In this document: in pieces, positions 53,450 to 62,169 of the stretch
Layout of the letters: each line of letters opens with the position of its first letter
How positions within the stretch are numbered: the stretch's first letter is position 1
Source: a bacterium
GTDB lineage: Bacteria; Myxococcota_A; Bradymonadia; Bradymonadales; Bradymonadaceae
Assembly: GCA_030427705.1 (NCBI GenBank)
Contig: JAUIBR010000003.1
Span: forward strand, 62,001-126,000
Length of the DNA stretch: 64,000 nucleotides
Reading direction: 5' to 3'
Notes under the pieces: model-generated
The model's input: the letters and a program-made list of their open reading frames with translations, nothing else
The model's database searches: none
Told to the model about the DNA's origin: nothing
Position numbers and translations under genes: made by a program

Positions 53450-55072
53450 TTACGGGCCGTCGATAGGCCCAACCACTTCGCCAAACGCCGTGTGCACATA
53501 CACCTCAACGTTCGTCGGTTCCTGGAAGGTCTCGATGATGCAGTTGGGGTTGCTTGTGACGCAGCGCAGGTCGCCATCTACATAAACTTCGTAGTGCATC
53601 CCATCGAGTTCTTGCGAGAACGCAAGGGAGTACATTCCGTTTGCGAATGCGCCAGACGCAGACACCTCGGGGACTTCGGGAGGCGTGCCACGGCCGTGGA
53701 CGATGACGGTGGGTGCGTGTGCCGGGCCGCCAGACGAGCCGCCATCCAAGCTTCCGCCCGGTGCTGTCGTCTGCATCAACACACCGAAGTTAGAACCCGT
53801 TTGCCATCGCTCAAACATCGAGGTGATGTCGAATGCATAGAGCACTCGACGTCCGCCCGGAAAGCCGGAGCCCGAGAACACAGGCGTCGTGGCGTAGTCG
53901 GTACCGGCTCGTGGCCCGTCTGGCCATGGATTCATCCAAGTCACCGATGTGTCCCATTCAGCCAGCCCCTCATAGACAGTCAGCTCGGTTTCGTCGGACT
54001 GTTGGTAGTTTCCGGACAGCGTCATTCCTGCTGAGACGGACTGATCCTGCGGCGCGGGAATCTCAATTGTAGGGAAGTTCAGAAGGTAGAACGCATCTTC
54101 GTCGCGGATAACCCAGTCTTGCTCAGGTGCTATGCGCGTCGAAGCGATCTGAGCCGTGACAACCTGGCCGAACGCAACGTCCGTCGTGTTGCTGCCGCGT
54201 GCAACCACCGCGAACTCCGACGGTGAGGTTGTGCCTTCGACGAGGTTGTCGGGCCCAAGCAGCATGTGACGAGACACCTCAACAGAAGAAAGAACGCGGT
54301 CATAAATCGCGAGATCGTCGACATGCCCGAAGCTCTCTGAGGAAGGATTGAACTCCAGGATTTGTTCGCCCTGCTCGAGAACATCAACCCACGAACCATC
54401 GATCTGCTCCGAGAACAAAAGGACGCCATTGATGTACAAGCGCAGGAACTCGTCATCTGAGGTGATGACGAAATGGTTCATGTTTTTGTAGGTGAATTGC
54501 TGCGTCAGGTACGGACGGGTTTCGCCATAATCCAGGACGACCGACATGCCGCCGGACTCCCGAAACACGTTGATCCGAATCCCTTCATTTCCGCCAAGAC
54601 GAATGATCGAGCGCTCACCCGGATCATTGGCGTCCTCGAGGTACCAGAACTCGATGGACATCTCTTGTGAATCCGTGATGCGCGCGAGTGGGTCGCTAAA
54701 CACCGCGGTCATCGGTCCGTTAAACGGAATGCCCGCCGCGCCTACAATCGTCTCACGGGTACGTGAATCGGTTACCTGAAGAACAGAAGCGCCAAACTCC
54801 GTAATCGAATTCGAGACCAACCGGTCATCGCCCGATGGCATCGCGTTCATCTCATAGTACGCGACCGCACCATCCAACGAGCGAAACAGCAGCGGTCCGC
54901 CGCTGTTGTTGGCGTTGTTCGAGTTGTTCGAGTTGTTCGAGTTGTTGACGTTATTCGAGTTGTTCGAATTGTTGGCGTTGTTCCCGTTGTTTCCGTTGTT
55001 GAGAGCCACCTGGGGCGCATCAACACAGCCGAAGAGGGACACCGCCATCAATGAGCAAAGAAACCGACGCAT
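53450..55072 (-). CDS. Lipoprotein with Asn-rich linker, LamG-like domain and further beta domains
   Basis: About 540 residues from the ATG at 55072 (MRRFLCSLMAVSLFGC; modified Cys 16). An Asn-Asn-X linker of roughly 40 residues follows. LamG-like features are GAVAYYEMNAMPSGDDRLV, MSIEFWYLEDANDPGERSIIRLGG, NHFVITSDDEFLRLYINGVLLF and GHVDDLAIYDRVLSSVEVSRHMLLG. The next part (LTVYEGLAEWDTSVTWMNPWPDG, VLYAFDITSMFERWQTG) resembles a DNRLRE-type surface domain; a small C-terminal domain has one CVTSNPNC disulphide pair. A surface adhesion or binding role is inferred. Confidence 0.8.
   Translation of the reverse strand: MRRFLCSLMAVSLFGCVDAPQVALNNGNNGNNANNSNNSNNVNNSNNSNNSNNANNSGGPLLFRSLDGAVAYYEMNAMPSGDDRLVSNSITEFGASVLQVTDSRTRETIVGAAGIPFNGPMTAVFSDPLARITDSQEMSIEFWYLEDANDPGERSIIRLGGNEGIRINVFRESGGMSVVLDYGETRPYLTQQFTYKNMNHFVITSDDEFLRLYINGVLLFSEQIDGSWVDVLEQGEQILEFNPSSESFGHVDDLAIYDRVLSSVEVSRHMLLGPDNLVEGTTSPSEFAVVARGSNTTDVAFGQVVTAQIASTRIAPEQDWVIRDEDAFYLLNFPTIEIPAPQDQSVSAGMTLSGNYQQSDETELTVYEGLAEWDTSVTWMNPWPDGPRAGTDYATTPVFSGSGFPGGRRVLYAFDITSMFERWQTGSNFGVLMQTTAPGGSLDGGSSGGPAHAPTVIVHGRGTPPEVPEVSASGAFANGMYSLAFSQELDGMHYEVYVDGDLRCVTSNPNCIIETFQEPTNVEVYVHTAFGEVVGPIDGP
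54903..54998 (-). repeat. Coding tandem repeat for the Asn-Asn-X linker
   Basis: 9-bp units of the GTTGTTCGA type (minus strand: two Asn codons plus Ser, Ala, Val or Gly). Repetition at DNA level makes the linker prone to length change. A shorter version is in the LamG lipoprotein gene at about 9055-9117. Confidence 0.75.
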
Positions 55073-55224
55073 AACTAGCCGTGCTGGGATTCTATAACTT
55101 TCTACGAACTTGGTTTGAGTATCAAGCGTTAACCTGAGCAGTGCGGAGGGACTAGACTGGTAAGACTGGACGCCGAACACAGTCTCCTGCTAGTGAATAC
55201 GCCGGATTTGATTGAGCGGTACGA

Positions 55225-57879
55225 ATGGATTCAAAGCGGCTCGTCGCGGCGATTTTAGCAATATTTGTTGTCAGCGCGACGCTCATCTACGGCAACCTTG
55301 CCGGCGTGGGAATTTGGGAACCTTGGGAAGCGAACCCGATTATCGTGGCTCAGGAGTACGCCTCCCGTGGTCCTGCGCCCGAAATCACGGACCCAAAACA
55401 AACCTCCTACAACTGGGCGGTGCCAACCTTGGCCGACAAACCGGTTTCTCAGTCATTGCTGAAGACCTGGCTTATCTCGGCTCGCGTGCAACCCGAAGTC
55501 ATCGTCGGGGAGTTTGAATTTGATGTGCGGTCGTTGATTGCACACAGCCTTATCTTGTTTGTCTTGTTGGGGCTGTTTACGGGCGTTCGACGCTTTACAG
55601 ACCTCAAGACAGCCGCGCTCTCTGCGGTGATCTTTGTTTCGATGCCGGCCATATACCTTGGTGTCCACAACCTCAGCACCGAGATGTTGGCGGTGCTTTC
55701 GACATCACTCGCGTTAGGCGGGCTCTTCATCGGCGCGCAGCTTCCGCAAAACCGAGTGTTTGCCGGTATCCTGTTTGGGGTCGGGCTGACACTAGCGTTC
55801 TTGGACCAGCGTTTGATGGGCATCGACTTTGTGCTGCTCATCGCTGCCGCGTGGGCGCTGACGGAGCTGCCATTTACTGATGACCCACAACCTATCGGAA
55901 GACCCGAAGTCATCGGCTCTGTCGTTGCTTTGGTGGTGGGTTTGGCCGTCTTGGCCTGGGCACTTTCCGAGCAGACCGACAAAGGTTATCTGCCCCATCG
56001 CTTACAGATTGCAGCCGCCGTCCTACCGATTATGGCAGCCGTGGCCGGTTTGGTGTTGGCACGTAAGACCATCGTCGGCCGTGCCATGAGTTCTGTACCG
56101 TTCCTTGTCGCGACCGCAGTGACTGCGGGTGTCGCGGTGTTTGTGGCGCACACCTATGGCGAAGCGAACCCCACCTTGCTCGAGAACGGCGTTGTTCTGG
56201 GTAAAGTCCCGTCGCTGACATTCCTGCTTGAGAACGAGGTCTTTGGGAAGAGCCTGGCAAACAAGCACATGACGTTCGAGATTCTGGTCCGTCAAGTCGG
56301 ATTCTCGCTTGTCCCGTGGGTCGCGCTCGCGCCGATCGCCATTGCATACTGCGCCCGAGCGAGCAGTGCGAGTGCAGAGGGCGATGATGTTCAGGGACGT
56401 CGTTTGCGTCGATTCCTTCTGGTCTGGGCGGTGTTCGGAGCTTGCATCACGTCTGCAGGTTCGATGTATGGCCACTACTTCTTTATCGCGTATGTGCCGA
56501 TTGCCATCGCAACCGCACTATTCCTGACTGACGCCGCGTTTTGGAAGCAGGTGCGAATGCAGCCTCTTTTGGCGTATGGCATGGGCTTCACGGCCATCTG
56601 CATCACGATGATGTTGTTCAAAGACATCGAGCGATTCCCCACGCGGTTTATCGAAGTTTACACGGCTTACGAACCTAAGTTCGAATTGCCAGAAGGTTTT
56701 GGGTTCGGAAAGTCGCTGAAGGCCTTTAAATACGGGTTCATGGGCCTGTTGGCCGTCTACTTCTTTGGGCTGATTTCGACGGCGTTAGTTTGGTTCCGGG
56801 GCGCACGTGAACTCCCGGAGCGTTTCAATCGCTGGAAAGAGGTGCGTGGGACCGATGCCGCTGTCGCATTCTGGGACCCGCTCGATACAGAGAGCCCCAT
56901 CCTGGACCGCGCCGCGCAGAAAGAGGCGATTCGACAGGAAGATGGAATCCAGAAGGAGCTCATCAAGAGCCTGGAACTTCCGGAGCGCTATGCGGTGATT
57001 CTAACCGCATGTTTTGTGGCGTTTTCGGGCTTGGTGCTCTTCAAATGGATGCCTGAGGTCTCAAACCACACATCACAGCGTGGCGTCTTCGAGACGTTCC
57101 AAGCCGATGCAAAAGACGGTGAGCCATTGATGCGCTACGACGTCTTGGGCCGGGATAACTCGGTGTACCTGGGCGATATCAAGACTATCAAGAACACCCG
57201 TGAATTCCTGAACAAATTGCAGGAAGACAAACGCTTCTTCGCCATCATCCCGCGTAAAAACCTAGCCAGAATCAACTACGAGGTTCGCCGGGAGATCGCC
57301 AAAAACCTGCCGGTGTTGGATGCGCGTTCATCGCGATTGCTCTTGGTCAGCAACAAGCCAACCGAAGGGCGTGACGACCAGAACTTCATTGCGGAATCGA
57401 TTATCGAAGACGAGTCGGTCATTCAGAACAAGATCGAGTTCAAGACCAAAGACGGCATGCAACATCCGGTGTTTGATGGGCAGCTAGAAATGGTTGGAAT
57501 CTCTTATGATAAGCCTGCCGGAAAGGATGGCGTTCCCGAGTACAAATGGGACGAGACCGCCGTCATCGACTACTACTTCCGGGTGAAGAAGCGCGTTCCG
57601 AATAACCAAAAGATTTTCGTCCACGTCGACTACCCTGGAAACCGTATCAACGGCGACCACTATCCCAACGACGGTAACTTCCCGACGAACTACTGGCTGC
57701 CCGGTGATTTGGTGCGCTCGCGCCATCACCTGAAGATTCCGAACTACTCGACGCCTGGCGTCTATACACTCAATTTCGGCTTCTTCGTCGGCTCGAAACG
57801 TATGGCGGTCACGCCGCGAAAAGCGCATGATGGTGGCAATCGCGTGAAAGTCGGAAAGATCAAAGTTACGAGCCTATGA
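55225..57879 (+). CDS. GT39/ArnT-like membrane glycosyltransferase
   Basis: An 884-residue protein. After the first helix comes GVGIWEPWEANPIIVAQEYASRG, matching the D/E-E-P loop of dolichyl/undecaprenyl-phosphate-sugar transferases (GT39, ArnT). About 12 hydrophobic helices follow (LILFVLLGLFTGV, FAGILFGVGLTLAFLDQRL), then a C-terminal soluble beta domain of about 270 residues. Such enzymes move a sugar from a lipid carrier to lipid A, proteins or glycans on the outer face of the inner membrane. The catalytic Glu is kept. It overlaps the glycosylase gene by 4 bases (ATGA). Confidence 0.75.
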   Translation: MDSKRLVAAILAIFVVSATLIYGNLAGVGIWEPWEANPIIVAQEYASRGPAPEITDPKQTSYNWAVPTLADKPVSQSLLKTWLISARVQPEVIVGEFEFDVRSLIAHSLILFVLLGLFTGVRRFTDLKTAALSAVIFVSMPAIYLGVHNLSTEMLAVLSTSLALGGLFIGAQLPQNRVFAGILFGVGLTLAFLDQRLMGIDFVLLIAAAWALTELPFTDDPQPIGRPEVIGSVVALVVGLAVLAWALSEQTDKGYLPHRLQIAAAVLPIMAAVAGLVLARKTIVGRAMSSVPFLVATAVTAGVAVFVAHTYGEANPTLLENGVVLGKVPSLTFLLENEVFGKSLANKHMTFEILVRQVGFSLVPWVALAPIAIAYCARASSASAEGDDVQGRRLRRFLLVWAVFGACITSAGSMYGHYFFIAYVPIAIATALFLTDAAFWKQVRMQPLLAYGMGFTAICITMMLFKDIERFPTRFIEVYTAYEPKFELPEGFGFGKSLKAFKYGFMGLLAVYFFGLISTALVWFRGARELPERFNRWKEVRGTDAAVAFWDPLDTESPILDRAAQKEAIRQEDGIQKELIKSLELPERYAVILTACFVAFSGLVLFKWMPEVSNHTSQRGVFETFQADAKDGEPLMRYDVLGRDNSVYLGDIKTIKNTREFLNKLQEDKRFFAIIPRKNLARINYEVRREIAKNLPVLDARSSRLLLVSNKPTEGRDDQNFIAESIIEDESVIQNKIEFKTKDGMQHPVFDGQLEMVGISYDKPAGKDGVPEYKWDETAVIDYYFRVKKRVPNNQKIFVHVDYPGNRINGDHYPNDGNFPTNYWLPGDLVRSRHHLKIPNYSTPGVYTLNFGFFVGSKRMAVTPRKAHDGGNRVKVGKIKVTSL

Positions 57880-58892
57880 ACCGTCGTCAGCAGCTACAGC
57901 GCCTGATTCGAGACGCAAAGAACCTCGCCGAATGGGAATCGGTGGGTGTTCCGCACGCTGGTGCTCCACTTGCGACGGACGCGGACGTGGCTCGATTGCA
58001 GGCGGTTCGGAAATCACTGCAGAACAAGCAGCTGAGCGCGATTTCGGGCACACCGGCTCCGAAGCCGCAACCTCAGCCCGAGCCCCAAACGCGGCCGCAG
58101 CCTCAACAAAAGCCGGAACCCAAACCGGCCCCAACACCCGAGGCGACACCGAAGGCAGCGCCGGCCGAAGTGCCCAAGCAGTTTGCACCGCCGAAACCCT
58201 CGACGCCTCAACCGGTGCCGGAAGTCGGTGCGGACGTCCCACTTTGGAAAGAGTTCGGAAGCCGCCCCAGGCCAACCTACGGCGGAAGCCCGCTGGCCAT
58301 CTACGACACGGCCTGGGATACGGATGACAAAAGCCTCACAGGAAACGATAAGCTCTCGAAACTGCGGACGTTTATCGGTGATTGCGAGCGCTGCGGCCTC
58401 TGCAAAGAACGCAACAACATCGTCTTTGGTGATGGCAACGCCGAAGCACGTCTGATGTTTGTCGGCGAAGCTCCTGGCTTCAACGAGGACAAGCAGGGCC
58501 TGCCGTTTGTGGGCAAAGCCGGCGAGTTGTTGAATAAAATGATTGTGGCAATGGGGTACACGCGTGAAGACGTGTACATCGCCAACGTCATCAAATGCCG
58601 CCCACCGGATAACCGCGACCCGACCCCCGAAGAAGTCCGTGCATGCGGTGGCTTCATGCTACAGCAGGTCGAAGCCATCCAGCCTGAAGTCATCGTGACG
58701 CTAGGCCGCTTTGCCGCACAGGCATTGCTCGACAAGCAGATGAGCTTGGGCAAGATGCGTGGCAAATGGCACAAATACGAAGGCGTCCCTGTGATGCCCA
58801 CCTACCACCCCGCGTACTTGCTGCGGAACCCGGAGGCCAAGCGGCCAACGTGGAATGACCTGCAATTGGCGAAGGCCAAACTGGGAGATTGA
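57876..58892 (+). CDS. Uracil-DNA glycosylase, family 4-like (Fe-S)
   Basis: A 338-residue protein that removes uracil from DNA. A Pro/Lys/Gln-rich N-terminal linker (about residues 55-110) is unusual. The core begins with GDCERCGLCKERN (two Fe-S Cys, about 170), then GEAPGFNEDKQGLPFVGKAGELLN (about 197, active-site motif 1), YIANVIKCRPPDNRDP (third Cys) and RACGGFMLQQ (fourth Cys), and ends with the HPAYLLRNP motif. This is the four-Cys layout of family 4 enzymes. The 4-base overlap with a glycosyltransferase gene shows co-translation but no functional link. Confidence 0.92.
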   Translation: MNRRQQLQRLIRDAKNLAEWESVGVPHAGAPLATDADVARLQAVRKSLQNKQLSAISGTPAPKPQPQPEPQTRPQPQQKPEPKPAPTPEATPKAAPAEVPKQFAPPKPSTPQPVPEVGADVPLWKEFGSRPRPTYGGSPLAIYDTAWDTDDKSLTGNDKLSKLRTFIGDCERCGLCKERNNIVFGDGNAEARLMFVGEAPGFNEDKQGLPFVGKAGELLNKMIVAMGYTREDVYIANVIKCRPPDNRDPTPEEVRACGGFMLQQVEAIQPEVIVTLGRFAAQALLDKQMSLGKMRGKWHKYEGVPVMPTYHPAYLLRNPEAKRPTWNDLQLAKAKLGD

Positions 58893-58992
58893 GGCGAAGT
58901 TTTTGCCACCCCGATCTCCGTTTGTTACCATCAACTTACCAAGTTAAGGACAACTTGCTGACCACCGAAACTGCGTTGCCATGGAGGCCGAA

Positions 58993-59253
58993 ATGCAGAA
59001 CCGTGTCATTCGACTAGACGTCTACTCTCGTCAAAACTCAGACAGCCAGCAGAGCCGCATTCGGCGCCGTCCACAGGGCGACGACAGCCGTCTTGCTGAG
59101 GCTATTCGTGTACTTCACGAGCAAGGCCCAAGAGCGGTTTGCCAACTCTGGGACGAGGTTGAGTCCCTCCAGAGCGAGCTGGAAGAACTGCGCAAGAACC
59201 AAAGCGAAACGCCAAAGAAAGAAGCCCAGTCGTTGGTCGACAAGCTTCGCTAA
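58993..59253 (+). CDS. Small coiled-coil protein
   Basis: About 86 residues from the ATG at 58993, which has GGAG 8 bases upstream; an in-frame ATG at 58981 is less well placed. The N-terminus is basic (RIRRRPQGDDSR), the middle helical (EAIRVLHEQGPRAVCQL), and the C-terminal half is a short coiled coil (WDEVESLQSELEELRKN). No family is recognised. It stands alone between the glycosylase and a repeat region. Confidence 0.6.
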   Translation: MQNRVIRLDVYSRQNSDSQQSRIRRRPQGDDSRLAEAIRVLHEQGPRAVCQLWDEVESLQSELEELRKNQSETPKKEAQSLVDKLR

Positions 59254-59282
59254 CCGCCTTGGCGCGCCAGCTGTTAAAGAAA

Positions 59283-59374
59283 TCTGTGAACTCTGTGTTT
59301 AATCGGTGTCTTTCTGCGGACCTTCGTCTCTAAGGTCCACAGATGCGCACGGATTAGACACAGATTTGCACAGA
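59283..59374. repeat. Family D long imperfect inverted repeat
   Basis: The left arm of about 41 bases starts TCTGTGAACTCTGTG and ends GCGGACCT; the right arm starts AGGTCCACAGATG and ends TTTGCACAGA. They are imperfect reverse complements with a centre of TCGTCTCTA. It starts 30 bases after the small coiled-coil gene. Confidence 0.8.
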
Positions 59375-59428
59375 CTTTCTGGGATAGGGTTTATGTGTCG
59401 AACTGTTTGATGCCGATCATTCCGATAA

Positions 59429-59461
59429 CAGAGCGGAGCGAGCACTGAGGCGAAGCCGAGT
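59429..59461 (+). repeat. GA-flanked mini-hairpins resembling family A
   Basis: GAGCGGAGCGAG and GAGGCGAAGCCGAG each have an inner stem (GC/GC, GGC/GCC) flanked by GA on both sides, as in family A, but lack the GGT/ACC clamp. This may be a related element or coincidence. Confidence 0.4.
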
Positions 59462-59524
59462 AGAGAAACTAAATCCAAATGGCTCGTCCAACGTTCGACA
59501 AGGCTCCACAATCCTGGAGTCCAG

Positions 59525-60889
59525 ATGCTGCGCGTTGTTTGTGCTTTTTTTATTACGTTTGTTTTCACTTCGCTGCCCGCCATAGCAATGGCGACGAACC
59601 AGATAAACGCCGTCGTCGGTGACGAAAGTTGGTACGCCGTTCATGACAGTTCGCCAGAGAGTGCGAGCGAAACTGACCGTATACAAACCCATCTGCTCTT
59701 TGTTGCCGACCTCTTGGAAACACGACCCGAAGCGAGTGTTTCAGACGGCACCCAAAAGACGCGTCGTTGGTTGATTCAAGCCCTTCGGCGCTACGCTGAA
59801 GCCGGAGTTTTCCCGCAGCGGGTCGTAGACGATTATGACGGCCGGCGCCCCCGTTTCGTCGATCATCGGGGCGTACACTGCGCGGTCGGAGAGTTGATGA
59901 GACTGACTGGCTATGGGGCGGATGCAGTGAATATTAACCGTCGATATGAGCACGCCTACGTGTCTGAGATTCCTCGACCCTTATTGCAAGATTGGGCATT
60001 GGAACACGGATTCACTTTGCACGAATTGGCGATGATTCAGCCGACCTATACCCCTACAGCTCGCAGTGTTCGAAGCCGAGTTCGGAGCATTCGCAGTGCG
60101 CTCACTTTGAGGTGCCTCGACCACTACGAACTCGCCCCCAAGGCTGTCCAAATTCGAGCTAAAATGGACGCGAATCTAAACGTTGAGTTTGACCTCGATG
60201 GCAATCAGGACAATGCGTTCGCGACCTGCGTGTTGGATAGAATTCGCCGCCAGGATTGGTCAGGCCGTCCGCCGCTCAAAGGCAAAATTGAAACGTTCGA
60301 AACCGCAATCGAGGTGCCAATTCCCTCGCTAGAGCAAATCGTGAGAAGTCGTTTGAAGCGGGTCTCCGTTTTGGCAGACGCAAGAGACTGCGTGCCTCGT
60401 CCAGGCGCAATACCAAAGAGCGCAAAACTTCGAGTCGCCAATTCGAAGAAATTCTTGGTGTCGGTGGACACGACACCTTCAAACCCAGAGGTCGATAAGT
60501 GTCTGGAAGAGCGGCTTCGAAGACAGTTCTCTTACGTCAGAAAGTTCTCGCAACCTCTGGATGTGTCGACACAAATTGTTGTTCCTACTCAGTTTCGACA
60601 GCTGAGAATCGAGACTTCGATCATTTCGTCTATCCGCAAACAGTGCGGCGTTCCAGAGGCCGGCGAGTCTCACACGCTCACCGCCAATGTAAGCGCGATG
60701 AAAGACGATACCGTTTCCGTGACCATCGACGACGTGGACCCTCAGTACAGGGCGTGCGTAGAACGCACAGTCAGGGCGCAGGTCGAGCGCGCGTTTGGCG
60801 TTCAGAGGCAAACAGATAATGGTCCGGAGCGATACTTCCGAATTGATGCGGATATCGACTGGGTGTTGGTCTTCACAAGACCCAGTTGA
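59525..60889 (+). CDS. Secreted protein with CAVGELM-type domain and TonB/AgmX-like repeats
   Basis: A 454-residue protein with signal peptide LRVVCAFFITFVFTSLPAIA. Residues about 75-175 form a recurring but, to my knowledge, unnamed domain: RRWLIQALRRYAEAGVFP, VDHRGVHCAVGELMRLTGYG, and WALEHGFTLHELAMIQPTY. The C-terminal part has three segments with the pattern of AgmX/TonB C-terminal domains: CLDHYELAPKAVQIRAKMD, NPEVDKCLEERLRRQ and YRACVERTVRAQVERAF. No function can be assigned. It may belong to the same envelope machinery as the AgmX-type protein at 37906-39315. Confidence 0.6.
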   Translation: MLRVVCAFFITFVFTSLPAIAMATNQINAVVGDESWYAVHDSSPESASETDRIQTHLLFVADLLETRPEASVSDGTQKTRRWLIQALRRYAEAGVFPQRVVDDYDGRRPRFVDHRGVHCAVGELMRLTGYGADAVNINRRYEHAYVSEIPRPLLQDWALEHGFTLHELAMIQPTYTPTARSVRSRVRSIRSALTLRCLDHYELAPKAVQIRAKMDANLNVEFDLDGNQDNAFATCVLDRIRRQDWSGRPPLKGKIETFETAIEVPIPSLEQIVRSRLKRVSVLADARDCVPRPGAIPKSAKLRVANSKKFLVSVDTTPSNPEVDKCLEERLRRQFSYVRKFSQPLDVSTQIVVPTQFRQLRIETSIISSIRKQCGVPEAGESHTLTANVSAMKDDTVSVTIDDVDPQYRACVERTVRAQVERAFGVQRQTDNGPERYFRIDADIDWVLVFTRPS

Positions 60890-60914
60890 TTCGTTATCGA
60901 TCACCAACTTGTGG

Positions 60915-60978
60915 CTTCCGAGGCGAGCGAAGCAGAGCCAAGCACCGAGCGCAGCGAGCACGTAAGCGCAGAGAGCCG
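60915..60978. repeat. GA-flanked mini-hairpins next to the coaBC stop
   Basis: CCGAGGCGAGCGAAGC, CCGAGCGCAGCGAGC and GCGCAGAGAGCCGC units between convergent genes. The second has a GC-GCA-GC inner hairpin flanked by GA/GA and one outer C-G pair, like a shortened family A unit. The region ends at the coaBC stop codon. Confidence 0.4.
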
Positions 60979-62169
60979 CTAAGGGCGGCCCGCGCTGCGA
61001 GCAGCCTCTTTCCAAATCCTACGCGCCAACTCAGTCTTAGGCATGTGCTCTAGACCGACGGACCGGTCTGGGAAGATGAGATAGGCGGCGGAACCGTCGG
61101 CTCCAAACGCGCTGTTTTCGCCGCCAATCGAATTGGCGACCAGCATATGGGCATTCTTGCGTTGCAGTTTGACCTGCCCACGAGCCTCGACATCGTGTGT
61201 TTCTGCGGCGAAACCGATGATGTAGGGGTTGCTGCCTTCGCCGAACTTCTCGCCAAGTTCACTCAAAATATCCGGCGTACGCTCCAACGCGATTGAATCG
61301 CTCATATCGGATTTTGCACGTTTGGTTGGGCTAGGTGCTGCAGGACGCCAATCTGCGACGGCGGCAGCCATCACGATGAAGTCCATGGACTTCGCGACAC
61401 CCATCACGGCCTTGTGCATCTCGGCCGCTTCTTCGACGTCAATCCGCTCAACGCCGTATGGGGTCAATTGCTCGCTCGGACCGGTGACCAGGGTCACCTG
61501 AGCGCCCATTGCGCGTGCCACCTGGGCCAACGCGAATCCCATCTTTCCAGTCGATGGGTTTGAAATGAAACGCGCGGGGTCAAGGTGTTCGCGCGTTGGT
61601 CCGGCGGTAATCAAAATCTTCTTATCGACCAGTATCTGCGGGGCTTTCGTCGCGTCGATGACCTGCAGAATCACATTTGCATCGGGCAAACGACCAGGGC
61701 CAACCTCTTTGCAGGCGAGCTCGCCGACGTCGGGGTCGACAAGCGAATAGCCAATCTCGCGCAGGGTCGCCATGTTTCGGCGGACCAACGGATGGCGATA
61801 CATCTGCGTGTTCATCGCTGGCGCGATGACAACCGGCGCCGTGGTCGCAGTGATGATCGTGGTCAACAAGTCGTCGGCCATGCCTGCGGCCATGCGCGCA
61901 ATGCTATTGGCCGTTGCGGGCGCAACCACGACAACATCTGCCCACCGGGCAATCTCGATATGGCCAATCTCGCTCTCGTAGGTCGCGTCGAAGAGCGTTG
62001 TACCGACCGGGTTCTGCGTGATGACCTGAAATGTCAGCGGCTGAACGAATTCCTGTGCGCCAGCGGTCATGACCACACGCACCTCATCGCCGCGTTTGAT
62101 AAGCTCGCGCGCGATGCCGATGGCCTTGTAGGCCGCGATTCCCCCGGTGACTCCCAATACTACTTTCAT
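60979..62169 (-). CDS. coaBC: Bifunctional phosphopantothenoylcysteine synthetase/decarboxylase
   Basis: Two successive steps of coenzyme A synthesis. About 396 residues from the ATG at 62169 (MKVVLGVTGGIAAYK), which overlaps the Nudix stop by 4 bases. The CoaC half has GGIAAYK, the flavin motif PATANSIARMAAGMADD, PAMNTQMYRHP and the catalytic Cys in ELACKEVGPGRLPD. The CoaB half has ITAGPTREHLDPARFISN, STGKMGFALA and the C-terminal VANSIGGENSAFGADGS. All expected motifs are present. An upstream in-frame extension to 62277 has no support. Confidence 0.95.
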   Translation of the reverse strand: MKVVLGVTGGIAAYKAIGIARELIKRGDEVRVVMTAGAQEFVQPLTFQVITQNPVGTTLFDATYESEIGHIEIARWADVVVVAPATANSIARMAAGMADDLLTTIITATTAPVVIAPAMNTQMYRHPLVRRNMATLREIGYSLVDPDVGELACKEVGPGRLPDANVILQVIDATKAPQILVDKKILITAGPTREHLDPARFISNPSTGKMGFALAQVARAMGAQVTLVTGPSEQLTPYGVERIDVEEAAEMHKAVMGVAKSMDFIVMAAAVADWRPAAPSPTKRAKSDMSDSIALERTPDILSELGEKFGEGSNPYIIGFAAETHDVEARGQVKLQRKNAHMLVANSIGGENSAFGADGSAAYLIFPDRSVGLEHMPKTELARRIWKEAARSAGRP

